Shown: in pieces, positions 8,897-16,508 of the stretch
Layout: every line of letters begins with the position of its first letter
How positions within the stretch are numbered: position 1 is the first letter of the stretch
NCBI GenBank assembly: GCA_902603925.1
Contig: CACKWQ010000009.1
Span: 1-39,888, forward strand
Source: an uncultured Pelagibacteraceae bacterium
GTDB taxonomy: Bacteria > Pseudomonadota > Alphaproteobacteria > Pelagibacterales > Pelagibacteraceae
Length of the DNA stretch: 39,888 bases
Reading direction: 5' to 3'
Made by a program: the position numbers and the translations under genes
Notes under the pieces: model-generated
What the model saw: the letters and a program-made list of their open reading frames with translations, nothing else
What the model was told of the DNA's origin: nothing
The model's database searches: none

Positions 8897-9943
8897 TTAC
8901 TTTTCTAAAATTGTTAGATGACCCATTTTTCTCTTTTCTTTTACATTTTTTTTTAAATAATCGTAGAAAAATTCATTATCATTTAGTTTTTTGTTTCTAT
9001 AAATCTCTATATCTTTTCCTATAAGATTTATCATTCTTGCATTTTCAATTTTTTTAGTTTCTATTTTTTCAAGGTTACAAATTGATCTGATATGATTTTC
9101 AAATTGGCTTATATTATGAGAATTAATAGTTAAATGACCAGAATTATGAACTCTTGGAGCTATTTCATTTACAAACAAATTATCATTTTTATCAATAAAG
9201 AATTCGACACACATAGTTCCAATATAATAAAGCTCCTCTGCTATTCTAGAGGCCCAGTTAGTACATTTATCTTTAAGTTTCTCAGATATATCAGAGGGTA
9301 TCTTCGAAGACTTAAGAATTTGGTCTTCGTGAACATTTTCAATCGGCTCATATATTTCGTACTTTTGATGACCAAATCTAGTTATTATAATAGAAACTTC
9401 CTTTTTTAAATTTATAATTTTTTCTAAAATATAGTCATTATTAAAATCAATTTTCAGGTTTTCGATTTCTTCTTTATTGCTAATTTTGATTTGTCCTTTT
9501 CCATCATAACCCATTGTACATGTTTTTAAAATTCCAGGAATAAGGTTTAAATTTGAGTCTAGATCACCATCGTTCTTAATATATGCATAATTTGTGGTTC
9601 TTATATCGCATTTATTCAAAAAATCTTTTTCTGATAGCCTATTTTGAATTATTTTGTTAATTTTTGGATCAGGTAATACTTTTTTTTTATTATTTAAAAA
9701 TTTTAGAGTATCAAATGGAATATTTTCAAATTCATAAGTAATTAAATCAACTTTATCAGCAAATTCTGAGAGTTTTTTTTCATTCTTATAATCTCCCACC
9801 ATATATTCATTAGCAAAATATTGCGCTGGACCATCTTTGTCTTCGCAATATATTATTGTTCTAATCCCAAGTTTTTTTGCAGCTATTGACAACATACTTC
9901 CTAGCTGACCTCCACCTAAAATTCCAACTACAGGATTTGACAT
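8897..9943 (-). CDS. purK: 5-(carboxyamino)imidazole ribonucleotide synthase
   Basis: Purine biosynthesis: ATP- and bicarbonate-dependent carboxylation of AIR to N5-CAIR, the substrate of PurE. The protein has 348 residues with the ATP-grasp layout. The N-terminal GILGGGQLGSMLSIAAKKLG is a strong PurK signature. It is followed by DLITYEFENIP, LKTCTMGYDGKGQIKI (ATP-grasp loop), YIGTMCVEFFID and VNEIAPRVHNSGHLTI. The start codon overlaps the purE stop by one base and GNAT follows directly, so purE-purK-GNAT is one unit. It is slightly diverged and Lys/Asn-rich but no key motif is missing. Confidence 0.95.
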   Translation of the reverse strand: MSNPVVGILGGGQLGSMLSIAAKKLGIRTIIYCEDKDGPAQYFANEYMVGDYKNEKKLSEFADKVDLITYEFENIPFDTLKFLNNKKKVLPDPKINKIIQNRLSEKDFLNKCDIRTTNYAYIKNDGDLDSNLNLIPGILKTCTMGYDGKGQIKISNKEEIENLKIDFNNDYILEKIINLKKEVSIIITRFGHQKYEIYEPIENVHEDQILKSSKIPSDISEKLKDKCTNWASRIAEELYYIGTMCVEFFIDKNDNLFVNEIAPRVHNSGHLTINSHNISQFENHIRSICNLEKIETKKIENARMINLIGKDIEIYRNKKLNDNEFFYDYLKKNVKEKRKMGHLTILEK

Positions 9944-10422
9944 TATAAAGGAGTTTTTTTAACCAACTTGGTTTGTTTTTTTCTCCAGTTGATGAGATTT
10001 TTTTTTATCTTTTTATCTTTTGTTGATAAAATAGAGGCAGCAAGTAATGCAGAATTAATTGCACCATCCTTTCCAATTGCTACAGTAGCTACAGGAATAC
10101 CTTTTGGCATCTGCGCTATAGACAATAAACTGTCTAATCCTCTCAATTTTTTACTTTCAACTGGCACCCCAATAACTGGTATATGAGTTAAAGCAGCAAC
10201 CATTCCAGGCAAATGTGCAGAACCCCCGGCGCCAGCAATAATTACAGAAATATTTTTCTTTTCAGCAGCATAAGCGTATTCAAACATTCTTATAGGAGTC
10301 CTATGAGCTGAGATTATTTTTTTTTCATATTTAATTTTAAGAGTTTGCAGTATTCTAACAGCAAATTTCATTGTTTTAAAATCAGACTGACTACCCATAA
10401 TAATACTTACTTTTGAAATCAT
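9943..10422 (-). CDS. purE: N5-carboxyaminoimidazole ribonucleotide mutase
   Basis: Purine biosynthesis: converts N5-CAIR made by PurK to CAIR. The 159-residue class I PurE has the N-terminal [13 protein letters not shown], the active-site segment [13 protein letters not shown], the [18 protein letters not shown] stretch and the family motif [20 protein letters not shown] with [14 protein letters not shown]. It is the first gene of a minus-strand operon with purK (1-base overlap) and a GNAT gene. The opposite-strand mini zinc-ribbon gene starts 60 bases away, so the promoter lies in that very A+T-rich spacer. Confidence 0.96.
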   Translation of the reverse strand: MISKVSIIMGSQSDFKTMKFAVRILQTLKIKYEKKIISAHRTPIRMFEYAYAAEKKNISVIIAGAGGSAHLPGMVAALTHIPVIGVPVESKKLRGLDSLLSIAQMPKGIPVATVAIGKDGAINSALLAASILSTKDKKIKKNLINWRKKQTKLVKKTPL

Positions 10423-10481
10423 GCTTTTTAATTAAATATTTATTAATTATAATTTATATTATATATTATTTTTTCGAAACA

Positions 10482-10649
10482 ATGAATAATGACTTTAAAA
10501 GCAAAAAATATAATACAGACTTGTGTGATCTTGATAATATTTGTGAAGATTGTAATAAGGTAAGCGAAACCGTATCTCAAAATTTGATATTAACAGGCTT
10601 TAAAAGGTGTGAGTCTTGCAGATTATCAAAGACTTTATATCCAATTTAA
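10482..10649 (+). CDS. Small two-CxxC putative zinc-binding protein
   Basis: A 55-residue acidic protein with two CxxC pairs, Cys21-Cys24 (CEDC) and Cys43-Cys46 (CESC), plus an extra Cys15. The spacing is right for a small zinc ribbon. The frame is open further upstream to 10413, but that would add a 23-residue hydrophobic extension overlapping the purE start region and made of pure A+T-rich sequence. The internal ATG at 10482 gives a compact hydrophilic protein and is preferred. The stop overlaps the convergent Yip1-like gene by 4 bases. No function can be assigned; metal binding is inferred from the cysteine pairs. Confidence 0.6.
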   Translation: MNNDFKSKKYNTDLCDLDNICEDCNKVSETVSQNLILTGFKRCESCRLSKTLYPI

Positions 10650-11191
10650 ATTGAATTTCCAACTGGCAAAGCATTCATTTTAGACATAACAAAAGATACA
10701 GATAAAAAAGCAATTATTAAAAAAGACAAAAATACAATACCAAAAGATTTAAAATTTGACTTCAAATTTAAAACTTGCTTTGTAGATATTATTAAAGATG
10801 CGAATATCCAAAACTGAGTTAAAAATATTACTGGTATTGCAAATTCTGGTGAAACCGCGAAAAATCTTACTAAACCTGGTGCATGGGCATAGCCAACAGA
10901 TATCAAAATTTTTTTAAATGGAATTTTATTATCCCTATCAGGAAAAATCTTTACACCTATTACATATATAAATGTTGCCCAAACAAACCAAGTTAATATA
11001 GCAGTCAATCCCGACATACCAATTGAGGTTTTGACAATAGTATTTGCTGCTACCGCTCCAGCAACGCCGTCTAATATCATTATTAAGCCTGCAAAGTAAA
11101 TTGCAGCTTCACCAAAATATTTATTATCTTTGTAAAGTGTTTTATCAAGTTTCAAAGATCTAAAAACGATATTTAAAAACTCCGCTAGCAT
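10646..11191 (-). CDS. Yip1-like multispanning membrane protein
   Basis: A 181-residue integral membrane protein with about four or five hydrophobic helices: near residues 27-50 (AAIYFAGLIMILDGVAGAVAA), 60-80 (LTAILTWFVWATFIYVIGV), 95-135 (HAPGLVRFFAV...IPVIFLTQFWIFASLII) and 150-172. A short amphipathic N-terminus precedes them. The SVGYAHAPGLVRFFAV segment resembles the Yip1-domain pattern (conserved YA-x-x-P in the middle helix). Bacterial Yip1-domain proteins have no settled role. It lies 19 bases downstream of the GcvT-like gene on the same strand, so it may be the last gene of the proX-proW-metF-gcvT transcript; whether it functions with them is unknown. Confidence 0.6.
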   Translation of the reverse strand: MLAEFLNIVFRSLKLDKTLYKDNKYFGEAAIYFAGLIMILDGVAGAVAANTIVKTSIGMSGLTAILTWFVWATFIYVIGVKIFPDRDNKIPFKKILISVGYAHAPGLVRFFAVSPEFAIPVIFLTQFWIFASLIISTKQVLNLKSNFKSFGIVFLSFLIIAFLSVSFVMSKMNALPVGNSI

Positions 11192-11210
11192 CTTTTTATT
11201 GAATATTTAC

Positions 11211-12569
11211 TTAACCCTTAACAACTTCTCTAGTATTCGCGTTGTACGACTCTGTAAAAGGAATATCAACAACAACCGCATCAACCGGTACACCGGGTTT
11301 TTCAGAATACTTTTCAGGCAAATGTATTTTAAATTTAGCACCTGCTTTTCCTTTCGGAAAACCATTAGCATTTAATGTTCCATCATAAGGAACATAACCC
11401 ATTGCAATATTAGTTTTTTTCTCAGGGTGATACCAAGGTGATGTAATAAAACCAATTGGTTCACCACCGCCTTCACCTGATACCAACCAAAAGTCAGGGG
11501 CATATTCCTCTATTGGCTTTCCTCCAAGTTCCATACCGACAAGCTGAAGCTTATAAGGTTTTTTTCCAGCTTTTAAATCATCTCGCATTTGCTCAAGAAC
11601 TTTTTTTCCAACATAATCCGCTTTTTTATTCCATTCTCCTTTACCTGATAAAGACACCTGATATCCAAGATTACATTGAAAAGGGTTATGTTGGTAGTCC
11701 ATGTCTTGGCCCCATGATAATATTCCCGCCTGAATTCTTCGATGATGAGCAGGCGCAATAACCATTAGATTATGTTTTTTTCCCGCTTCGAGAACAGCGT
11801 TCCACATATCTTCTGCATATAGTGTACATTCTCTCAAATAAATTTCATATCCAGCTTCGCCTGAAAATCCAGATTGTGAAATTACACAGCTACGTCCACC
11901 AACTTTAGCTTCAGCTAAACCATAGAATGGCATGTTATCGAAATCAACGTGATCTCCACAAAGATCTTGCATTAATAACTTAGCTTTTGGACCTTGAATT
12001 TGGACAGGAGCAACATCTATTTCATCTATCTCGCAATCAAATCTATTATCACAATTAACTCCTTGTAAGTATAACGAGATATCACTGTCAGATAAACTAA
12101 ACCAAAATTCATTCTTAGAAATTCTTAACAATATTGGATCATTAAGAACACCTCCATAAGCATTACATAAAATTACGTATCTTGCTCTCATTGGCGAAAT
12201 TTTTGTTGCATCTCTTGTAATTACATAATCTACAAATTTTTCAGCATCAGGACCTTTAACTCTAATTTGTCTTTCAACGGCAACATTCCACATAGTTACA
12301 TGATTTTTGATTGCCTCATATTCTACCATTGCACCACCATCTTGGGGTTTTACATAACCTCTCGGGTGGTAAATTCTGTTATATACTGTTGCTCTCCAAC
12401 ATCCTGCTTTCATAGATAAATGCCAATAAGGAGACTTCCTCACCCTTGTTGATATTAACATTTCCACTTTTGTTGGTCCACTCTGTCTTAAATTGTATGG
12501 TACTTTTCTGTCAGATTGGTCAACTGATGTTATGTGTCTTATTTTATCATAATCAAATTCTTTAGACAT
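11211..12569 (-). CDS. GcvT/DmdA-family tetrahydrofolate-dependent methyltransferase or demethylase
   Basis: A 452-residue folate-binding GcvT-family protein. Segments typical of the family are MWNVAVERQIRVKGPDAEKFVDYV, the RYVILCNAYGGVLNDPILLRI stretch, QIQGPKAKLLMQDL, SGFSGEAGYEIYL, and a C-terminal barrel region ending in IGFITSPWYHPEKKTNIAMGYVP. The N-terminal STRVRKSPYWHL and the order of motifs resemble DMSP demethylase DmdA more than glycine-cleavage T-protein, but it is longer than DmdA (about 370 residues). It overlaps the MetF-like gene by 8 bases and sits downstream of the betaine transporter genes. I infer transfer of a methyl group from a methylated osmolyte to tetrahydrofolate, with MetF-like oxidising methyl-THF. 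DmdA, sarcosine or betaine-type substrates cannot be distinguished here. Confidence 0.75.
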   Translation of the reverse strand: MSKEFDYDKIRHITSVDQSDRKVPYNLRQSGPTKVEMLISTRVRKSPYWHLSMKAGCWRATVYNRIYHPRGYVKPQDGGAMVEYEAIKNHVTMWNVAVERQIRVKGPDAEKFVDYVITRDATKISPMRARYVILCNAYGGVLNDPILLRISKNEFWFSLSDSDISLYLQGVNCDNRFDCEIDEIDVAPVQIQGPKAKLLMQDLCGDHVDFDNMPFYGLAEAKVGGRSCVISQSGFSGEAGYEIYLRECTLYAEDMWNAVLEAGKKHNLMVIAPAHHRRIQAGILSWGQDMDYQHNPFQCNLGYQVSLSGKGEWNKKADYVGKKVLEQMRDDLKAGKKPYKLQLVGMELGGKPIEEYAPDFWLVSGEGGGEPIGFITSPWYHPEKKTNIAMGYVPYDGTLNANGFPKGKAGAKFKIHLPEKYSEKPGVPVDAVVVDIPFTESYNANTREVVKG

Positions 12570-13290
12570 AATTGTTCTCCACTAACCATTTTTTTGTTTC
12601 TTTAAGTCCACCAAAAGTATAAATATGAAAGTGATCTGTATGATCTTTTATCTTTCTTATTATATCATTTGGGTCCTTAGGCTTCATTAAATCTAAGGCT
12701 TTACTAAAGTTAGATTTAAGAAAGTTTATGGAATTTTTTGCACCAACGATATTTGCAAACTTTATTAAGCTTGTAAATTTTAATGGTCCAGTAATTCCCA
12801 CATGAACTGGTACTGTTTGCTTAGAAATGAAGTCTACTATTAGCTGAGGATCCAACAACCACTGTGTTACAATATAATCAGCATAAGGTTTTTTATCTTT
12901 CATAGCTTTTTCTAATTCTGAATCGGATATATCAGGACTCCCCTCGGGATGTCCAGCGATTCCTATCTTCATACCTTCAAAAAAACCTGTTTCTAAAAGT
13001 TGTATTGAACTATCAAATTTTCCTACTGGTTCTCTACTTCCTCCAATTACTAAACATTGTTTCACACCATAGTCTTTGCACCTTGTAATATACTCTTTAA
13101 GATGATTATCATTCTCAATTGACCTTGCAGGTATATGAGGGATTGGATTGAATCCTTTTTTAATCAGTTCGCCCGCTTTATCAGCAGTATCTTTAAAATC
13201 ACCGCCTGGTAAAAAAGTAATGTAGACATCTTTCAAGCTTGGAAGAGTTTCCAAACCTGTTTTAGGGCTAATTTCTAAAGAAAAATTCAT
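12562..13290 (-). CDS. Methylenetetrahydrofolate reductase-like (MetF family, short form)
   Basis: A 242-residue MetF-family TIM barrel, shorter than E. coli MetF (about 296). Recognisable points are FSLEISPKTG at the start (the conserved Glu of the EFFPP-type motif), PHIPARSI (in place of the HLTC segment), the QCLVIGGSREP strand, and GIAGHPEGSPD, the counterpart of the AGYPE motif. It is coupled to the GcvT/DmdA-like gene by an 8-base overlap and follows proW by 65 bases. In this position it most likely oxidises 5-methyl-THF produced by the partner to 5,10-methylene-THF, rather than making methyl-THF for methionine synthesis. The family call is good; the reaction direction is inference from context. 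Confidence 0.78.
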   Translation of the reverse strand: MNFSLEISPKTGLETLPSLKDVYITFLPGGDFKDTADKAGELIKKGFNPIPHIPARSIENDNHLKEYITRCKDYGVKQCLVIGGSREPVGKFDSSIQLLETGFFEGMKIGIAGHPEGSPDISDSELEKAMKDKKPYADYIVTQWLLDPQLIVDFISKQTVPVHVGITGPLKFTSLIKFANIVGAKNSINFLKSNFSKALDLMKPKDPNDIIRKIKDHTDHFHIYTFGGLKETKKWLVENNYV

Positions 13291-13355
13291 TTTCGAATTC
13301 TTATTTATTTTATAAAAACTGTCTATAAAAATCGTTTATTCTTAGGATGATGAGA

Positions 13356-14237
13356 CTATTTTTTCTGACCTCTGTGTTTTTGGATCCTCTGACCGTATTG
13401 TTGTGTAACTCTATCAAAAATTATTGCCAAAGCCACAATTGCTAAGCCATTCATTAATCCTGAAGCTAAATATTGATTAGAAATTGCTTGTAAAATAGGT
13501 ATTCCTAATCCCTTAACTCCTATCATTGATGCAATTACTACCATTGCTAAAGCCATCATTATTGTTTGGTTAACACCTGCAAAAATTGTTGGTAATGAAA
13601 GAGGAATTTGAACAGTTTTAAGCTTTTGTAAGGTTGTGGCTCCAAAGGCTTCACTGGCCTCAAGAGTTTCTTTATCTACTTCTCTAATTCCTAAATTTGT
13701 AAGCCTTACAATTGGAGGTAGAGCATAAACACATACTGCCAATAAACCAGGCACTTTACCAATTCCTAGTAGCATTATTATGGGTATTAAATATACAAAA
13801 CTTGGTATGGTTTGCATCATGTCCAGAATCGGTAGAATTCCTTTTTCAGCTCGATTAGATTTTGACATTAAAATACCTATCGGAATTCCAACAGCAACAC
13901 ACACCAATGTAGCTACCGAAATTATTGCAACTGTTGCCATACAATTTTTCCACATACCAAAGTAACCAATTATTAAAAAACTTAAGACTGTACCAATTGC
14001 TAATTTATAACTTCTAGAACCAAACCATGCCAAGAAACCAAAGGCAAAAATTATTATTGGCCAAGGAGCACCGACAAGTAATTTTTCTAACCAAATTAAA
14101 AAGGATAGTAGCGGATCAAAAAAACTTTCTATTGAGTCGCCATATTCTCTTGAGAATTCTTTAAAATTTTGGTCAATACCCTTTTTCAAATCTCGAAGAG
14201 ATTGTCTATCCATTACAGGAATTTTATTGAAATCCAT
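13356..14237 (-). CDS. proW: Glycine betaine-type ABC transporter permease
   Basis: Inner-membrane permease of the OpuAB/ProW family, 293 residues. A cytoplasmic N-terminal stretch of about 50 residues is followed by hydrophobic helices: PWPIIIFAFGFLAWFG, LAIGTVLSFLIIGYFGM, VAIISVATLVCVAVGIPIGI and others. The ATPase-docking EAA loop is around residues 185-215 (ETLEASEAFGATTLQKLKTV), then IPLSLPTIFAGVNQTIMMALAMVV, a strong ProW signature. It follows proX, from which it is separated by 61 bases containing a hairpin. No ATPase gene is adjacent; the ATPase at 30527-31552 or the one at 36736 must serve it. Substrate (glycine betaine, carnitine, choline or similar) is inferred from family and neighbours. 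Confidence 0.92.
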   Translation of the reverse strand: MDFNKIPVMDRQSLRDLKKGIDQNFKEFSREYGDSIESFFDPLLSFLIWLEKLLVGAPWPIIIFAFGFLAWFGSRSYKLAIGTVLSFLIIGYFGMWKNCMATVAIISVATLVCVAVGIPIGILMSKSNRAEKGILPILDMMQTIPSFVYLIPIIMLLGIGKVPGLLAVCVYALPPIVRLTNLGIREVDKETLEASEAFGATTLQKLKTVQIPLSLPTIFAGVNQTIMMALAMVVIASMIGVKGLGIPILQAISNQYLASGLMNGLAIVALAIIFDRVTQQYGQRIQKHRGQKK

Positions 14238-14253
14238 TTTAATATAATACTAT

Positions 14254-14281
14254 AAACGAGCCTGTAAATACAGGCTCGTTT
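14254..14281 (-). terminator. Intercistronic hairpin between proX and proW
   Basis: A perfect 13-bp inverted repeat (arms 14254-14266 and 14269-14281) with a G+C-rich core, GAGCCTG/CAGGCTC, which stands out in this A+T-rich sequence. On the minus strand it lies 17 bases after the proX stop and 16 bases before the proW start, followed by only a weak T tract (GTTTATAG). It could act as a partial terminator or as a 3' stabiliser of the proX message. Either would give more binding protein than permease. A similar hairpin follows the second proX gene. Confidence 0.75.
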
Positions 14282-14298
14282 CAAGATTAAATAAGGTA

Positions 14299-15318
14299 TT
14301 ATAAGCCTATGCCTTCTCTAATTTTATCAGCAGTAGATTTAGGAACCCATTTAGACCAAACTTCTGGGTATCTTACTAAAAATTCAACTGCAGCATCTGC
14401 GCCATCTGCTTGTTGTTCTGCCATATAAACTAGCATACCGTTCATAACATCACCTGGGTATGTTCTTTTCTTAAAGTAGTTCATTCCAGCTTTTCCAGCA
14501 GTGTTTTTATAATTGTCTGATACAACCGTAAACACTTCTGATTTTACCCACGATGATTTTTTTGGATTTGCACATTCTTGTTCAGGTTTTGATAAGCAGT
14601 TATCCCAATTGTCTTTACCTGCATATTCACCCATATCAACTGCTTGTAAATTATATTTACCAACTAGTGAAGTAGGAGACCAGTAGTAACCAAACCAATT
14701 TTCTCCTCTTTCAGCAGCTTTTGCAATTGATCCGTCTAAACCTGCGGCTGAACCAGTTTCAACAATAGCCCATCCTTTAGACTCCATTTCCCATGCTCTA
14801 AAATGATTTCTGTTACTTAGTTCACAATTCCATCCCGGAGGACATATATGGAAACCACCTTTTGACGGGTCTTCTGGATGTGGAAAAAGATCAGGTCTTT
14901 TTAATATTTCATCTGCAGAAGTTAGTTCCGGATGTTTTTCTAAAGTTGCTGGAAGTACCCACCAACCTTCACCTAAACCTGTAATAGGTGCTTTATTTAT
15001 TGAATGCAATTTTCCTTCTTTAACTGCAGCTTCTAATTCGACAATTGCGGCATTAGCCCAAAATTCTGGAGCTACGTCAGGTTCACCTTTTTCTTGCATA
15101 GAAGTAAAAGTCGGCATCGTTGCACCTGGTATAAGTTCAACATTACAACCAAACCCCTTCTCAAGAATAACTTTATCTACTTCAGCCATGAAATTAGCAG
15201 AAGCCCAGTTCATGTTTGCTATGGTAATATCTCCGCATTCAGCTTGGGCTGAAACATTATAAGAGTTAAAACCTAATACAAATAGAGCTGTTACTAGTAT
15301 TTTTTTTATTAATTTCAT
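14299..15318 (-). CDS. proX: Periplasmic substrate-binding protein of a glycine betaine-type ABC transporter
   Basis: A 339-residue OpuAC/ProX-family binding protein. It begins with a Sec signal peptide (MKLIKKILVTALFVLGF, cleavage near SAQA). The ligand site of this family is an aromatic cage, and several Trp/Tyr-rich segments are present: IANMNWASANFMAEV, PEFWANAAIV, GEGWWVLPATL, WFGYYWSPTSL. Four or more Cys occur, including GGFHICPPGWNCELS, suggesting a disulfide. An ATG 12 bases upstream (15330) is in frame, but it overlaps the GGAG ribosome-binding site; the ATG at 15318 lies 6 bases after that GGAG and starts directly at the signal peptide. It is first in a minus-strand operon with proW, metF-like and gcvT-like genes, and is divergent from bhmT. 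Confidence 0.92.
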   Translation of the reverse strand: MKLIKKILVTALFVLGFNSYNVSAQAECGDITIANMNWASANFMAEVDKVILEKGFGCNVELIPGATMPTFTSMQEKGEPDVAPEFWANAAIVELEAAVKEGKLHSINKAPITGLGEGWWVLPATLEKHPELTSADEILKRPDLFPHPEDPSKGGFHICPPGWNCELSNRNHFRAWEMESKGWAIVETGSAAGLDGSIAKAAERGENWFGYYWSPTSLVGKYNLQAVDMGEYAGKDNWDNCLSKPEQECANPKKSSWVKSEVFTVVSDNYKNTAGKAGMNYFKKRTYPGDVMNGMLVYMAEQQADGADAAVEFLVRYPEVWSKWVPKSTADKIREGIGL

Positions 15319-15324
15319 TATCAT

Positions 15325-15328
15325 CTCC
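15325..15328 (-). promoter_or_regulatory. Shine-Dalgarno site setting the proX start
   Basis: GGAG on the minus strand, 6 bases before the ATG at 15318. Its overlap with the alternative upstream ATG at 15330 argues that translation starts at 15318. A clear Shine-Dalgarno is uncommon among the genes in this window and fits a highly expressed binding protein. Confidence 0.65.
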
Positions 15329-15334
15329 ATTAAT

Positions 15335-15340
15335 TATAAT
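15335..15340 (+). promoter_or_regulatory. Candidate -10 box for the bhmT transcript
   Basis: An exact TATAAT. Transcription would begin near 15347, just before the candidate riboswitch at 15361. No convincing TTGACA is seen 16-18 bases upstream, where the sequence is already inside proX. The region is so A+T-rich that chance matches are common, and the same bases also read TATAAT on the other strand (15333-15338). Confidence 0.3.
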
Positions 15341-15360
15341 TAAACTTTATGAGAACATAT

Positions 15361-15420
15361 TGGGAAGAAAAAAGCAAACTACTTACAACTTCCAGTTGTG
15401 TGAAAATTGTCTTTGTTACT
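15361..15420 (+). ncRNA. Candidate SAM-V/SAM-II-like riboswitch in the bhmT leader
   Basis: The 5' leader of bhmT contains a possible H-type pseudoknot. Stem 1 is GGAAG (15363-15367) with CTTCC (15389-15393). Its loop carries AGCAAA (15373-15378), which can pair with TTTGTT (15412-15417) downstream, giving six pairs including one G-U. The linker GTGTGAAAATTGTC between them is A-rich, like the triplex-forming strand of SAM-II aptamers. SAM-V, which shares the SAM-II core, was described from Pelagibacter and marine metagenomes upstream of methionine-cycle genes. The position before bhmT, whose product makes methionine, fits feedback by S-adenosylmethionine. The class is assigned from memory of the architecture and was not matched to a covariance model. 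Confidence 0.5.
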
Positions 15421-15457
15421 AACTTAATTTAAATATAAAATTTTAATTTAATAGAAT

Positions 15458-16498
15458 ATGAAAAAAAATTTAATTACTCGACTAAATGAAGGACCAGTTC
15501 TTTTAGCTGAAGGTTATTTATTTGCCATGGAGAGGAGAGGCTATTTGTCAGCAGGAGCATTTGTCCCAGAGGTAGTTTTAGAACATCCAGAGGTAGTTTC
15601 ACAATTGCATAGAGAATTTATTAGATCTGGATCTGATATTATTCAGGCATTTACATATTATGGTCATAGAGAGAAACTAAGAATTATTGGAAAGGAAAAT
15701 CTTTTAGAGCCATTACAGAAAAATGCATTACAAATTGCAAAGGACTCTGCAAAAGAATTTAAAGACTTAGACTTAATGGTTTGTGGAGATGTTGCAAATA
15801 CAAATATTTTTGATCCAAGTGATAAATCTAGTTTTAAAGAATGCCAAAAAATGTACGAGGAACAAGTAAAATGGGCAAAGGAGGCAGGGGTTGATTTTAT
15901 AGTTGCTGAAACAATTAGTTGGGTTGATGAAATGAAAATCGCTTTAAAAGCAATTAAGGACGAAGGTTTAATAGCAGTTACAAATTATGCAATTCCAAGA
16001 GGAGATAAAACTAGAGATGGCTACTCATCAGAAGATGCTTGTAAAATTATTGAGGATTTAGGTGCAGATGTAGTTGGACTAAATTGTTATAGGGGTCCTG
16101 ATATGACAATGAAGCTTTTAAACAAAGTTAGGGATACTGTTTCTTGTCATGTTGCAGGTTTGCCGGTTCCTTATAGAACAACAGAAGAAGATCCAACCTT
16201 TCTTAATGTTGTAGACAAAGATTGCGATTGTATACCCGGCAATAATGCCTTTCCAGTAGCTTTAGACAATATGTATTGTAATAGATTTGAAATGGGTAAA
16301 TTTGCTAAACAATGTGTAAAAAAAAATATAAATTTCATAGGTATTTGTTGTGGCGCTGAACCTCATCATGTGAGAGAAATGGCTATAGCCTTAGGAAAAA
16401 AACCCATTTCGTCAAAATATATTCCTGACATGACCAAACATTTTCACCATGGCACCGATAATTCTTTAAAAAAAGTTAATAAAGAAATTAAATATTAA
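15458..16498 (+). CDS. bhmT: Betaine-homocysteine S-methyltransferase
   Basis: Transfers one methyl group from glycine betaine to homocysteine, yielding methionine and dimethylglycine. The 346-residue protein is a Pfam S-methyl_trans TIM barrel. The three zinc ligands expected for the family are present: Cys210 in VGLNC and the Cys297-Cys298 pair in GICCGAEPHHVREMA. The N-terminus NEGPVLLAEGYLFAMERRGYLSAG and the segment DIIQAFTYYGHREKL match the BHMT substrate region. It is the first gene of a plus-strand operon led by a candidate SAM riboswitch, and the demethylase gene follows after 10 bases. Neighbouring proX/proW would bring in betaine. A homocysteine methyltransferase using another donor (such as S-methylmethionine) is possible, but the context favours betaine. 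Confidence 0.88.
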   Translation: MKKNLITRLNEGPVLLAEGYLFAMERRGYLSAGAFVPEVVLEHPEVVSQLHREFIRSGSDIIQAFTYYGHREKLRIIGKENLLEPLQKNALQIAKDSAKEFKDLDLMVCGDVANTNIFDPSDKSSFKECQKMYEEQVKWAKEAGVDFIVAETISWVDEMKIALKAIKDEGLIAVTNYAIPRGDKTRDGYSSEDACKIIEDLGADVVGLNCYRGPDMTMKLLNKVRDTVSCHVAGLPVPYRTTEEDPTFLNVVDKDCDCIPGNNAFPVALDNMYCNRFEMGKFAKQCVKKNINFIGICCGAEPHHVREMAIALGKKPISSKYIPDMTKHFHHGTDNSLKKVNKEIKY

Positions 16499-16508
16499 GT
16501 TTTATTTA

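Noticed and set aside
11211-12569. Calling the GcvT-like protein DMSP demethylase DmdA
   Set aside because: It is about 80 residues longer than DmdA and lies among nitrogen-methyl compound genes; DmdA-like is as far as the sequence allows.
15319-15330. Start of proX at the upstream ATG 15330
   Set aside because: This ATG overlaps the GGAG ribosome-binding site and would add MEMI before a perfectly formed signal peptide.
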